Position numbers and translations under genes: made by a program | Shown here: piece after piece, positions 23,801 through 38,000 of the stretch | Layout: the number at the start of each line of letters is the position of its first letter | How positions within the stretch are numbered: position 1 is the first letter of the stretch | Assembly (NCBI RefSeq): GCF_020520425.1 | Contig: NC_079490.1 | Location: forward strand, 248,001 to 312,000 | Length of the DNA: 64,000 nucleotides | Direction: 5' to 3' | Source of the DNA: Spinacia oleracea | Lineage: Eukaryota > Streptophyta > Magnoliopsida > Caryophyllales > Amaranthaceae | Notes under the pieces: model-generated | Told to the model about the DNA's origin: nothing | The model's input: the letters and a program-made list of their open reading frames with translations, nothing else | Database searches by the model: none

Positions 23801-26800
23801 ACGCGCGTTGTGAAATAAACGGAATTCCGGGGCCTTAAGGGACCAATAAGTTGGTTTTTTCCCGACCAAACCTTATTATATGACCATATTATACATTATC
23901 CAAAATTTGAGAAGATCTAAAAAAAACCACAAAACGGGTCAAATTTGGTCGAAAAGTGTGCATTATAGGTGGCCGATTTTGGCTAATTTTTACATTTTAA
24001 GAAACTTGAAACGTTAGAGGTCCGGGCGCTTCCCACATACCCTTTGGGTCCCCAGGGGTCATATTGGGTGCTTAGCAGCATCTCCCCGGCCTCCTAAATG
24101 TCATTTAAAGGGACTTCGAAAAAACGCGCGTTGTGAAATAAATGGAATTCCGGGGCCTTAAGGGACCAATAATTTGGTTTTTTTCTGACCAAACCTTATT
24201 ATATGACCATATTATACATTCTCCAAAATTTTAGGAGATCTAAAAAAAAACCACAAAACGGGTCAAATTTAGTCGAAAAGTGTGCATTATAGGTGGGCGA
24301 TTTTGGCTAATTTTTAAATTTTAAGAAACTTGAAACGTTAGATGTTCGGGAACTTCCCACATACCCTATGGGTCCCCAGGGGTCATATTGGGTGCTTAGC
24401 AGCATCTCCCCGGCCTCCTAAATGGCATTTAAAGGGACTTCGAAAAAACGTGCGTTGTAGAATAAATGACATTCTGGGGCCTTAAGGTACCATTAAGTTG
24501 GTTTTTTCCCGACCAAGCTTTATTATATGACCATATTAAACATTCCCCAAAATTTGATGAGATCCAAAAAAAATCCACAAAGTCGGTCAAATTTGGTCAA
24601 AAAGTGTGCATGGTGGGCGATTTTGGCTAATTTTTAAATTTTAAGAAACTTGAAACGTTAGAGGTTCGGGCGCTTCCCACATACCCTTTGGGTCCCCAGG
24701 GGTCATATTAGGTGCTTAGCAGCATCTCCCCAGCCTCCTAAATGGCATTTAAATGGACTTCGGAAAAACGCGCGTTGTGAAATAAATGGAATTCCGGGGC
24801 CTTAAGGGACCAATTAGCTGGTTTTTTTCTGACCAAACCTTATTATATGACCATATTATACATTCTCTAAAATTTGAGAAGATCTAAAAAAAAACCACAA
24901 AACGGGTCAAATTTGGTCGAAAAGTGTGCATTATAGGTGGGTGATTTTGGCTAATTTTTAAATTTTAAGAAACTTGAAACGTTAGAGGTCCGGATGCTTC
25001 CCACATACCCTTTGGGTCCCCAGGGGTCATATTGGGTGCTTAGCAGCATCTCCCCGGCCTCCTAAATGGCATTTAAAGGGACTTCGAAAAAACGCGCGTT
25101 GTGAAATAGATGGAATTCCGGGGCCTTAAGGGACCAATAGGTTGATTTTTTTTTTCCTACCAAACCTTATTATATGACCATATTAAATATTCCCCAAAAT
25201 TTGAGGAGATCTAAAAAAAACCACAAAACGGGTCAAATTTGGTCGAATAGTGTGCATTATAGGTGGGCGATTTTGGCTAATTTTAAAATTTTAAGAAACT
25301 TGAAACGTTAGAGGTCCGGGTACTTCCCACATACCCTATGGGTCCCAGGGGTCATATTGGGTGCTTAGCAGCATCTCCCCGGCCTCCTAAATGGCATTTA
25401 AAGGGACTTCGAAAAAACGCGCGTTGTGAAATAAATGGAATTCCGGGACATAAAGGGTCCAATTAGTTGGTTTTTTCCCGACCAAACCTTTTTATATGAC
25501 CATATTATACATTCCCCAAAATTTGAGGAGATCTAAAAAAAAACCATAAAACGGGTCAAATTTGGTCGAAAAGTGTGCATTATAGGTGGGCGATTTTGGC
25601 TAATTTTTACATTTTAAGAAACTTGAAACGTTAGATGTCCTGGAACTTCCCACATACCCTATGGGTCCCCAGGGGTCATATTGGGTGCTTAGCAGCATCT
25701 CCCCGGCCTCCTAAATGGCATTTAAAGGGACTTCGAAAAAACGCGCGTTGTGAAATAAATGGAATTCCGGGACCTTAAGGGTCCAATTAGTTGGTTTTTT
25801 CCCGACTAAACCTTTTTATATGACCATATTATACATTCCCCAAAATTTGAGGAGATCTAATAAAAAATCATAAAACGGGTCAAATTTGGTCGAAAAATGT
25901 GCATTATAGGTGGGCGATTTTGGCTAATTTTTACATTTTAAGAAACTTGAAACGTTAGATGTCCTGGAACTTCCCACATACCCTATGGGTCCCCAGGGGT
26001 CATATTGGGTGCTTAGCAGCATCTCCCCGGCCTCCTATATGGCATTTAAAGGGACTTCGAAAAAACGCGCGTTGTGAAATAGATGGAATTCCGGGGCCTT
26101 AAGGGACCAATAGGTTGGTTTTTTTTTCCTACCAAACCTTATTATATGACCATATTAAATATTCCCCAAAATTTGAGGAGATCTAAAAAAAACCACAAAA
26201 CGGGTCAAATTTGGTCGAAAAATGTGCATTATAGGTGGGTGATTTTGGCTAATTTTTAAATTTTAAGAAACTTAAAACGTTAGAGGTCCGGGCACTTCCC
26301 ACATACCCTATGGGTCCCAGGGGTCATATTGGGTGCTTAGCAACATTTCCCCGGCCTCCTAAATGGCATTAAAAGGGACTTCGAAAAAACGCGCGTTGTG
26401 AAATAAATGGAATTCCGGGACCTTAAGGGTCCAATAAGTTGGTTTTTTCCTGACCAAACTTTTTTATATGACCATATTATACAATCCCCAAAATTTGAGG
26501 AGATCTAAAAAAAACCCATAAAACGGGTCAAATTTGGTCAAATAGGTGGGCGATTTTGGCTAATTTTTACATTTTAAGAAACTTGAAACGTTAGAGGTTC
26601 GGGCGCTTCCCACATACCCTTTGGGTCCCCAGGGGTCATATTGGGTGCTTAACAGCATCTCCCCGGCCTCCTAAATGGCATTTAAAGGGATTTCGAAAAA
26701 ACGCGCGTTGTGAAATAAACGGAATTCCGGGGCCTTAAGGGACCAATAAGTTGGTTTTTTCCCGACCAAACCTTTTTATATGACCATATTATACATTCCC

Positions 26801-28640
26801 CAAAATTTGAGGAGATCTAAAAAAAAACCGTAAAACGGGTCAAATTTGGTCGAAAAGTGTGCATTATAGGTGGGCGATTTTGGCTAATTTTTACATTTTA
26901 AGAAACTTGAAACGTTAGAGGTCCGGGCGCTTCCCACATACCCTTTGGGATCCCAGGGGTCATATTGGGTGCTTAGCAACATCTCCCCGGCCTCCTAAAT
27001 GGCATTTAAAGGGATTTCGAAAAAACGCGCGTTGTGAAATAAATGGAATTCCGGGGCCTTAAGGGACCAATTAGTTGGTTTTTTTCTGACCAAACCTTAT
27101 TATATGACCATATTATACATTCTCCAAAATTCGAGGAGATCTAAAAAAAACCCACAAAACGGGTCAAATTTGGTCGAAAAGTGTGCATTATAGGTGGGTG
27201 ATTTTGGCTAATTTTTAAATTTTAAGAAACTTAAAACGTTAGAGGTCCGGGCACTTTCCACATACCCTATGGGTCCCAGGGGTCATATTGGGTGCTTAGC
27301 AACATTTCCCCGGCCTCCTAAATGGCATTTAAAGGGACTTCGAAAAAACGCGCGTTGTGAAATAAATGGAATTCCGGGACCTTAAGGGTCCAATAAGTTG
27401 GTTTTTTCCCGACCAAACTTTTTTATATGACCATATTATACATTCCCCAAAATTTGAGGAGATCTAAAAAAAACCCATAAAACGGGTCAAATTTGGTCGA
27501 AAAGTGTGCATTATAGGTGGGCGATTTTGGCTAATTTTTACATTTTAAGAAACTTGAAACGTTAGAGGTTTGGGCGCTTCCCACATACCCTTTGGGTCCC
27601 CAGGGGTCATATTGGGTGCTTAGCAGCATCTCCCCGGCCTCCTAAATGGCATTTAAAGGGATTTCGAAAAAACGCGCGTTGTGAAATAAACGGAATTCCG
27701 GGGCCTTAAGGGACCAATAAGTTGGTTTTTTCCCGACCAAACCTTATTATATGACCATATTATACATTATCCAAAATTTGAGAAGATCTAAAAAAAACCA
27801 CAAAACGGGTCAAATTTGGTCGAAAAGTGTGCATTATAGGTGGCCGATTTTGGCTAATTTTTACATTTTAAGAAACTTGAAACGTTAGAGGTCCGGGCGC
27901 TTCCCACATACCCTTTGGGTCCCCAGGGGTCATATTGGGTGCTTAGCAGCATCTCCCCGGCCTCCTAAATGTCATTTAAAGGGACTTCGAAAAAACGCGC
28001 GTTGTGAAATAAATGGAATTCCGGGGCCTTAAGGGACCAATAATTTGGTTTTTTTCTGACCAAACCTTATTATATGACCATATTATACATTCTCCAAAAT
28101 TTTAGGAGATCTAAAAAAAAACCACAAAACGGGTCAAATTTAGTCGAAAAGTGTGCATTATAGGTGGGCGATTTTGGCTAATTTTTAAATTTTAAGAAAC
28201 TTGAAACGTTAGATGTTCGGGAACTTCCCACATACCCTATGGGTCCCCAGGGGTCATATTGGGTGCTTAGCAGCATCTCCCCGGCCTCCTAAATGGCATT
28301 TAAAGGGACTTCGAAAAAACGTGCGTTGTAGAATAAATGACATTCTGGGGCCTTAAGGTACCATTAAGTTGGTTTTTTCCCGACCAAGCTTTATTATATG
28401 ACCATATTAAACATTCCCCAAAATTTGATGAGATCCAAAAAAAATCCACAAAGTCGGTCAAATTTGGTCAAAAAGTGTGCATGGTGGGCGATTTTGGCTA
28501 ATTTTTAAATTTTAAGAAACTTGAAACGTTAGAGGTTCGGGCGCTTCCCACATACCCTTTGGGTCCCCAGGGGTCATATTAGGTGCTTAGCAGCATCTCC
28601 CCAGCCTCCTAAATGGCATTTAAATGGACTTCGGAAAAAC
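20900..28640. repeat. 12-monomer (about 3.87 kb) higher-order unit duplicated in tandem
   Basis: Twelve successive monomers (21109 to 24658) match the next twelve (24982 to 28529) in order at an offset of 3871-3874 bp. Shared markers include CCGGATGCTTCCC, CTATATGGCATTT with GAAATAGATGG, the short 311-bp monomers (GGTCAAATAGGTGGGCG), TTTGGGATCCCAGG and GTGGCCGATTTTGG. Only occasional single-base and indel differences separate them. The similarity begins near 20900/24770 and ends near 28640. This is the largest and cleanest higher-order duplication I found. Confidence 0.85.
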
Positions 28641-30379
28641 GTGCGTTGTGAAATAAATGGAATTCCGGGGCCTTAAGGGACCAATAAGTTGGTTTTTTCT
28701 GACCAAACCTTATTATATGACCATATTATACATTCTCCAAAATTTTAGGAGATCTAAAAAAAAACCACAAAACGGGTCAAATTTGGTCGAAAAGTGTGCA
28801 TTATAGGTGGGCGATTTTGGCTAATTTTTAAATTTTAAGAAACTTGAAACGTTAGATGTCCGGGAACTTCCCACATACCCTATGGGTCCCCAGGGGTCAT
28901 ATTGGGTGCTTAGCAGCATCTTCCCGGCCTCCTAAATGGCATTTAAAGGGACTTCGAAAAAACGTGCGTTGTAGAATAAATGACATTCTGGGGCCTTAAG
29001 GTACCATTAAGTTGGTTTTTTTCCCGACCAAGCTTTATTATATGACCATATTAAACATTCCCCAAAATTTGATGAGATCCAAAAAAAATCCACAAAGTCG
29101 GTCAAATTTGGTCAAAAAGTGTGCATTATATAGGTGGGCGATTTTGGCTAATTTTTAAATTTTAAGAAACTTGAAACGTTAGAGGTTCGGGCGCTTCCCA
29201 CATACCCTTTGGGTCCCCAGGGGTCATATTGGGTGTTTAGCAGCATCTCCCCAGCCTCCTAAATGGCATTTAAATGGACTTCGGAAAAACGCGCGTTGTG
29301 AAATAAATGGAATTCCGGGGCCTTAAGGGGCCAATAAGTTGGTTTTTTTCTGACCAAACCTTATTATATGACCATATTATACATTCTCCAAAATTTTAGG
29401 AGATCTAAAAAAAAACCACAAAACGGGTCAAATTTGGTCGAAAAGTGTGCATTATAGGTGGACGATTTTGGCTAATTTTTAAATTTTAAAAAACTTGAAA
29501 CGTTAGATGTCCGGGAACTTCCCACATACCCTATGGGTCCCCAGGGGTCATATTGGGTGCTTAGCAGCATCTCCCCGGCCTCCTAAATGGCATTTAAAGG
29601 GACTTCAAAAAAACGCGCGTTGTGAAATAAATGGAATTCCGGGGCCTTAAGGGACCAATAAGTTGGTTTTTTCCCGACAAAACCTTATTATATGACCATA
29701 TTATACATTCCCCAAAATTTTAGGAGATCTAAAAAAAAACCACAAAACGGGTCAAATTTTGTCGAAAAGTGTGCATTATAGGTGGGCGATTTTGGCTAAT
29801 TTTTAAATTTTAAGAAACTTGAAACGTTAGAGGTTCGGGCGCTTCCCACATACCCTTTGGGTCCCCAGGGGTCATATTGGGTGCTTAGCAGCATCTCCCC
29901 AGCCTCCTAAATGGCATTTAAATGGACTTCGGAAAAACGCGCGTTGTGAAATAAATGGAATTCCGGGGCCTTAAGGGACCAATAAGTTGGTTTTTTTCTG
30001 ACCAAACCTTATTATATGACCATATTATACATTCTCCAAAATTTTAGGAGATCTAAAAAAAAACCACAAAACGCGTCAAATTTGGTCGAAAAGTGTGCAT
30101 TTGAGGTGGGCGATTTTGGCTAATTTTTAAATTTTAAGAAACTTGAAACGTTAGATGTCCGGGAACTTCCCACATACCCTATGGGTCTCCAGGGGTCATA
30201 TTGGGTGCTTAGCAGCATCTTCCCGGCCTCCTAAATGGCATTTAAAGGGACTTCGAAAAAACGTGAGTTGTAGAATAAATGACATTCTGGGGCCTTAAGG
30301 TACCATTAAGTTGGTTTTTTTCCCGACCAAGCTTTATTATATGACCATATTAAACATTCCCCAAAATTTGATGAGATCC

Positions 30380-33300
30380 AAAAAAAATCCACAAAGTCGG
30401 TCAAATTTGGTCAAAAAGTGTGCATTATAGGTGGGCGATTTTGGCTAATTTTTAAATTTTAAGAAACTTGAAACGTTAGAGATTCGGGCGCTTCCAACAT
30501 ACCCTTTGGGTCCCCAGGGTCATATTGGGTTCTTAGCAGCATCTCCCCAGCCTCCTAAATGGCATTTAAATGGACTTCGGAAAAACGCGCGTTGTGAAAT
30601 AAATGGAATTCCGGGGCCTTAAGGGACCAATAAGTTGGTTTTTTCTGACCAAACCTTATTATATAACCATATTATCATTCTCCAAAATTTTAGGAGATCT
30701 AAAAAAAACCCACAAAACGGGTCAAATTTGGTCGAAAAGTGTGCATTATAGGTGGGCGATTTTGGCTAATTTTTAAATTTTAAGAAACTTGAAACGTTAG
30801 ATGTCCGGGAACTTCCCACATACCCTATGGGTCCCCAGGGGTCATATTGGGTGCTTAGCAGCATCTCCCCGGCCTCCTAAATGGCATTTAAATGGACTTC
30901 GGAAAAACGCGCGTTGTGAAATAAATGGAATTCCGGGGCCTTAAGGGACCAATTAGTTGGTTTTTTTCTGACCAAACCTTATTATATGACAATATTATAC
31001 ATTCTCCAAAATTTGAGGAGATCTAAAAAAAAACCACAAAACGGGTCAAATTTGGTCGAAAAGTGTGCATTATAGGTGGGTGATTTTGGCTAATTTTTAA
31101 ATTTTAAGAAACTTAAAACGTTAGAGGTCCGGGCACTTCCCACATACCCTTTGGGTCCCCAGGGGTCATATTGGGTGCTTAGCAGCATCTCCCCGGCCTC
31201 CAAATGGCATTTAAAGGGACTTCGAAAAAACGCTCGTTGTGAAATAAATGGAATTCCGGGACCTTAAGGGTCCAATAAGTTGGTTTTTTCCCGACCAAAC
31301 CTTTTTATATGACCATATTATACATTCCCCAAAATTTGAGGAGATCTAAAAAAAAACCATAAAACGGGTGAAATTTGGTCGAAAAGTGTGCATTATAGGT
31401 GGGCGATTTTGGCTAATTTTTACATTTTAAGAAACTTGAAACGTTAGAGGTTCGGGCGCTTCCCACATACCCTTTGGGTCCCCAGGGGTCATATTGGGTG
31501 CTTAGCAGCATCTCCCCGGCGTCCTAAATGGCATTTAAAGGGACTTCGAAAAAACGCGCGTTGTGAATTAACTGGAATTCCGGGGCCTTAAGGGACCAAT
31601 TAGTTGGTTGTTTTCTGACCAAACCTTATTATATGACCATATTATACATTCTCCAAAATTCGAGAAGATCTAAAAAAAAACCACAAAACGGGTCAAATTT
31701 GGTCGAAAAGTGTGCATTATAGGTGGGTGATTTTGGCTCATTTTTAAATTTTAAGAAACTTGAAACGTTAGAGGTCCGGGAACTTCCCACATACCCTTTG
31801 GGTCCCCAGGGGTCATATTGGGTGCTTAGCAGCATCTCCCCGGCCTCCTAAATGGCATTTAAAGGGACTTCGAAAAAACGCGCGTTGTGAAATAAATGGA
31901 ATTCCGGGGCCTTAAGGGACCAATTAGTTGGTTTTTTTTCTGACCAAACCTTATTATATGACCATATTATACATTCTCCAAAATTTGAGGAGATCTAAAA
32001 AAAAACCACAAAACGGGTCAAATTTGGTCGAAAAGTGTGCATTATAGGTGGGTGATTTTGGCTAATTTTTAAATTTTAAGAAACTTAAAACGTTAGAGGT
32101 CCGGGCACTTCCCACATACCCTTTGGGTCCCCAGGGGTCATATTGGGTGCTTAGCAGCATCTCCCCGGCCTCCAAATGGCATTTAAAGGGACTTCGAAAA
32201 AACGCGCGTTGTGAAATAAATGGAATTCCGGGACCTTAAGGGTCCAATAAGTTGGTTTTTTCCCGACCAAACCTTTTTATATGACCATATTATACATTCC
32301 CCAAAATTTGAGGAGATCTAAAAAAAACCATAAAACGGGTCAAATTTGGTCGAAAAGTGTGCATTATAGGTGGGCGATTTTGGCTAATTTTTACATTTTA
32401 AGAAACTTGAAACGTTAGAGGTTCGGGCGCTTCCCACATACCCTTTGGGTCCCCAGGGGTCATATTGGGTGCTTAGCAGCATCTCCCCGGCGTCCTAAAT
32501 GGCATTTAAAGGGACTTCGAAAAAACGCGCGTTGTGAAATAACTGGAATTCCGGGGCCTTAAGGGACCAATTAGTTGGTTTTTTTCTGACCAAACCTTAT
32601 TATATGACCATATTATACATTCTCCAAAATTCGAGAAGATCTAAAAAAAAACCACAAAACGGGTCAAATTTGGTCGAAAAGTGTGCATTATAGGTGGGTG
32701 ATTTTGGCTAATTTTTAAATTTTAAGAAACTTAAAACGTTAGAGGTCCGGGCACTTCCCACATACCCTATGGGTCCCAGGGCTCATATTGGGTGCTTAGC
32801 AACATTTCCCCGGCCTCCTAAATGGCATTTAAAGAGACTTCGAAAAAACGCGCGTTGTGAAATAAATGGAATTCCGGGACCTTAAGGGTCCAATAAGTTG
32901 GTTTTTTCCCGACCAAACCTTTTTATATGACCATATTATACATTCCCCAAAATTTGAGGAGATCTAAAAAAAAACCATAAAACGGGTCAAATTTGGTCGA
33001 AAAGTGTGCATTATAGGTGGGCGTTTTTGGCTAATTTTTACATTTTAAGAAACTTGAAACGTTAGAGGTTCGGGCGCTTCCCACATACCCTTTGGGTCCC
33101 CAGGGGTCATATTGGATGCTTAGCAGCATCTCCCTGGCCTCCTAAATGGCATTTAAAGGGATTTCGAAAAAACGCGCGTTGTGAAATAAATGGAATTCCG
33201 GGACCTTAAGGGTCCAATAAGTTGGTTTTTTCCCGACAAAACCTTTTTATATGACCATATTATACATTCCCCAAAATTTGAGGAGATCTAAAAAAAAACC

Positions 33301-33870
33301 ATAAAACGGGTCAAATTTGGTCGAAAAGTGTGCATTATAGGTGGGTGATTTTGGCTAATTTTTACATTTTAAGAAACTTGAAACGTTAGAGGTTCGGGCG
33401 CTTCCCACATACCCTTTGGGTCCCAGGGGTCATATTGGGTGCTTAGCAACATTTCCCCGGCCTCCTAAATGGCATTTAAAGGGACTTCGAAAAAACGCGC
33501 GTTGTGAAATAAATGGAATTCCGGGACCTTAAGGGTCCAATAAGTTGGTTTTTTCCAGACCAAACTTTTTTATATGACCATATTATACATTCCCCAAAAT
33601 TTGAGGAGATCTAAAAAAAATCCACAAAGTCGGTCAAATTTGGTCAAAAAGTGTGCATTATAGGTGGGCGATTTTGGCTAATTTTTAAATTTTAAGAAAC
33701 TTGAAACGTTAGAGATTCGGGCGCTTCCAACATACCCTTTGGGTCCCCAGGGTCATATTGGGTTCTTAGCAGCATCTCCCCAGCCTCCTAAATGGCATTT
33801 AAATGGACTTCGGAAAAACGCGCGTTGTGAAATAAATGGAATTCCGGGGCCTTAAGGGACCAATTAGTTG
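30380..33870. repeat. 10-monomer-spaced copy of a rare variant
   Basis: The monomer at 30476 and the one at 33709, 3233 bp apart, share the rare combination AGAGATTCGGGCGCTTCC, AACATACCC and TTGGGTTCTTAGCAGC. The matched tract is short (about 250 bp), which suits gene conversion or an old, mostly overwritten duplication. Confidence 0.6.
31121..32740. repeat. 3-monomer duplication within the satellite
   Basis: The monomers at 31121 and 31444 match those at 32093 and 32415 at offsets of 971-972 bp. They share the one-base-shortened GGCCTCCAAATGGC and the CCCCGGCGTCCTAAATGG variant. Confidence 0.65.
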
Positions 33871-35850
33871 GTTTTTTTCTGACCAAACCTTATTATATGA
33901 CCATATTATACATTCTCCAAAATTTGAGGAGATCTAAAAAAAAACCACAAAACGGGTCAAATTTGGTCGAAAAGTGTAGGTGGGTGATTTTGGCTCATTT
34001 TTAAATTTTAAGAAACTTGAAACGTTAGAGGTCCGGACGCTTCCCACATACCCTTTGGGTCCCCAGGGGTCATATTGGGTGCTTAGCAGCATCTCCCCGG
34101 CGTCCTAAATGGCATTTAAAGGGACTTCGAAAAAACGCGCGTTGTGAAATAAATGGAATTCCGGGGCCTTAAGGGACCAATTAGTTGATTTTTTTCTGAC
34201 CAAACCTTATTATATGACCATATTATACATTCTCCAAAATTTTAGGAGATCTAAAAAAAAACCACAAAACGGGTCAAATTTGGTCGAAAAGTGTGCATTA
34301 TAGGTGGGTGATTTTGGCTAATTTTTAAATTTTAAGAAACTTAAAACGTTAGAGGTCCGGGCACTTCCCACATACCCTTTGGGTCCCCGGGGGTCATATT
34401 GGGTGCTTAGCAGCATCTCCCCGGCCTCCAAATGGCATTTAAAGGGACTTCGAAAAAACGCGCGTTGTGAAATAAATGGAATTCCGGGACCTTAAGGGTC
34501 CAATAAGTTGGTTTTTTCCCGACCAAACCTTTTTATATGACCATATTATACATTCCCCAAATTTTGAGGAGATCTAAAAAAACCATAAAACGGGTCAAAT
34601 TTGGTCGAAAAGTGTGCATTATAGGTGGGCGATTTTGGCTAATTTTTACATTTTAAGAAACTTGAAACGTTAGAGGTTCGGGCGCTTCCCACATACCCTT
34701 TGGGTCCCCAGGGGTCATATTGGGTGCTTAGCAGCATCTCCCCGGCGTCCTAAATGGCATTTAAAGGGACTTCGAAAAAACGCGCGTTGTGAAATAACTG
34801 GAATTACGGGGCCTTAAGGGACCAATTAGTTGGTTTTTTTCTGACCAAACCTTATTATATGACCATATTATACATTCTCCAAAATTCGAGAAGATCTAAA
34901 AAAAAACCACAAAACGGGTCAAATTTGGTCGAAAAGTGTGCATTATAGGTGGGTGATTTTGGCTAATTTTTAAATTTTAAGAAACTTAAAACGTTAGAGG
35001 TCCGGGCACTTCCCACATACCCTATGGGTCCCAGGGGTCATATTGGGTGCTTAGCAACATTTCCCCGGCCTCCTAAATGGCATTTAAAGGGACTTCGAAA
35101 AAACGCGCGTTGTGAAATAAATGGAATTCCGGGACCTTAAGGGTCCAATAAGTTGGTTTTTTCCCGACCAAACCTTTTTATATGACCATATTATACATTC
35201 CCCAAAATTTGAGGAGATCTAAAAAAAAACCATAAAACGGGTCAAAATTGGTCGAAAAGTGTGCATTATAGGTGGGCGTTTTTGGCTAATTTTTACATTT
35301 TAAGAAACTTGAAACGTTAGAGGTTCGGGCGCTTCCCACATACCCTTTGGGTCCCCAGGGGTCATATTGGGTGCTTAGCAGCATCTCCCTGGCCTCCTAA
35401 ATGGCATTTAAAGGGATTTCGAAAAAACGCGCGTTGTGAAATAAATGGAATTCCGGGACCTTAAGGGTCCAATAAGTTGGTTTTTTCCCGACAAAACCTT
35501 TTTATATGACCATATTATACATTCCCCAAAATTTGAGGAGATCTAAAAAAAACCATAAAACGGGTCAAATTTGGTCGAAAAGTGTGCATTATAGGTGGGT
35601 GATTTTGGCTAATTTTTACATTTTAAGAAACTTGAAACGTTAGAGGTTCGGGCGCTTCCCACATACCCTTTGGGTCCCAGGGGTCATATTGGGTGCTTAG
35701 CAACATTTCCCCGGCCTCCTAAATGGCATTTAAAGGGACTTCGAAAAAACGCGCGTTGTGAAATAAATGGAATTCCGGGACCTTAAGGGTCCAATAAGTT
35801 GGTTTTTTCCCGACCAAACTTTTTTATATGACGATATTATACATTCCCCA
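32093..35850. repeat. 7-monomer duplication within the satellite
   Basis: Five monomers (32093, 32415, 32739, 33062, 33386) match 34349, 34670, 34994, 35317 and 35640 at 2254-2256 bp offset. Shared states include GGCCTCCAAATGGC, GGCGTCCTAAATGG, GAAATAACTGGAATT, GTGGGCGTTTTTGG and CATCTCCCTGGCC. Confidence 0.7.
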
Positions 35851-38000
35851 AAATTTGAGGAGATCTAAAAAAAACCCATAAAACGGGTCAAATTTGGTCG
35901 AAAAGTGTGCATTATAGGTGGGCGATTTTGGCTAATTTTTACATTTTAAGAAACTTGAAACGTTAGAGGTTTGGGCGCTTCCCACATACCCTTTGGGTCC
36001 CCAGGGGTCATATTGGGTGCTTAGCAGCATCTCCCCGGCCTCCTAAATGGCATTTAAAGGGATTTCGAAAAAACGCGCGTTGTGAAATAAACGGAATTCC
36101 GGGGCCTTAAGGGACCAATAAGTTGGTTTTTTCCCGACCAAACCTTATTATATGACCATATTATACATTATCCAAAATTTGAGAAGATCTAAAAAAAACC
36201 ACAAAACGGGTCAAATTTGGTCGAAAAGTGTGCATTATAGGTGGCCGATTTTGGCTAATTTTTACATTTTAAGAAACTTGAAACGTTAGAGGTCCGGGCG
36301 CTTCCCACATACCCTTTGGGTCCCCAGGGGTCATATTGGGTGCTTAGCAGCATCTCCCCGGCCTCCTAAATGGCATTTAAAGGGATTTCGAAAAAACGCG
36401 CGTTGTGAAATAAATGGAATTCCGGGGCCTTAAGGGACCAATTAGTTGGTTTTTTTCTGACCAAACCTTTTTATATGACCATATTATACATTCCCCAAAA
36501 TTTGAGGAGATCTAAAAAAAAACCACAAAACGGGTCAAATTTGGTCGAAAAGTGTGCATTATAGGTGGGTGATTTTGGCTAATTTTTAAATTTTAAGAAA
36601 CTTAAAACGTTAGAGGTCCGGGCACTTCCCACATACCCTATGGGTCCCAGGGGTCATATTGGGTGCTTAGCAACATTTCCCCCGCCTCCTAAATGGCATT
36701 TAAAGGGACTTCGAAAAAACGCGCGTTGTGAAATAAATGAAATTCCGGGACGTTAAGAGTCCAATAAGTTGGTTTTTTCCCGACCAAACCTTTTTATATG
36801 ACCATATTATACATTCCCCAAAATTTGAGGAGATCTAAAAAAAAACCATAAAACGGGTCAAATTTGGTCGAAAAGTGTGCATTATAGGTGGGCGTTTTTG
36901 GCTAATTTTTACATTTTAAGAAACTTGAAACGTTAGAGGTTCGGGCGCTTCCCACATACCCTTTGGGTCCCCAGGGGTCATATTGGGTGCTTAGCAGCAT
37001 CTCCCTGGCCTCCTAAATGGCATTTAAAGGGATTTCGAAAAAACGCGCGTTGTGAAATAAATGGAATTCCGGGACCTTAAGGGTCTAATAAGTTGGTTTT
37101 TTCCCGACCAAACCTTTTTATATGACCATATTATACATTCCCCAAAATTTGAGGAGATCTAAAAAAAAACCATAAAACGGGTCAAATTTGGTCGAAAAGT
37201 GTGCATTATAGGTGGGTGATTTTGGCTAATATTTACATTTTAAGAAACTTGAAACGTTAGAGGTTCGGGCGCTTCCCACATACCCTTTGGGTCCCAGGGG
37301 TCATATTGGGTGCTTAGCAACATTTCCCCGGCCTCCTAAATGGCATTTAAAGGGACTTCGAAAAAACGCGCGTTGTGAAATAAATGGAATTCCGGGACCT
37401 TAAGGGTCCAATAAGTTGGTTTTTTTCCCGACCAAACTTTTTTATATGACCATATTATACATTCCCCAAAATTTGAGGAGATCTAAAAAAAATCCATAAA
37501 ACGGGTCAAATTTGGTCGAAAAGTGTGCATTATAGGTGGGCGATTTTGGCTAATTTTTACATTTTAAGAAACTTGAAACGTTAGAGGTTTGGGCGCTTCC
37601 CACATACCCTTTGGGTCCCCAGGGGTCATATTGGGTGCTTAGCAGCATCTCCCCGGCCTCCTAAATGGCATTTAAAGGGATTTCGAAAAAAACGCGCGTT
37701 GTGAAATAAACGGAATTCCGGGGCCTTAAGGGACCAATAAGTTGGTTTTTTCCCGACCAAACCTTATTATATGACCATATTATACATTATCCAAAATTTG
37801 AGAAGATCTAAAAAAAACCACAAAACGGGTCAAATTTGGTCGAAAAGTGTGCATTATAGGTGGCCGATTTTGGCTAATTTTTACATTTTAAGAAACTTGA
37901 AACGTTAGAGGTCCGGGCGCTTCCCACATACCCTTTGGGTCCCCAGGGGTCATATTGGGTGCTTAGCAGCATCTCCCCGGCCTCCTAAATGGCATTTAAA
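34994..38000. repeat. 5-monomer duplication in the central array
   Basis: Monomers at 34994, 35317, 35640, 35963 and 36286 match 36610, 36933, 37257, 37581 and 37905 at 1616-1619 bp. They share GTGGGCGTTTTTGG, GAGGTTTGGGCGCTTCC and GTGGCCGATTTTGG. The last two markers also occur in the 12-monomer unit at 23690 and 27562, linking distant parts of the array. Confidence 0.7.
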
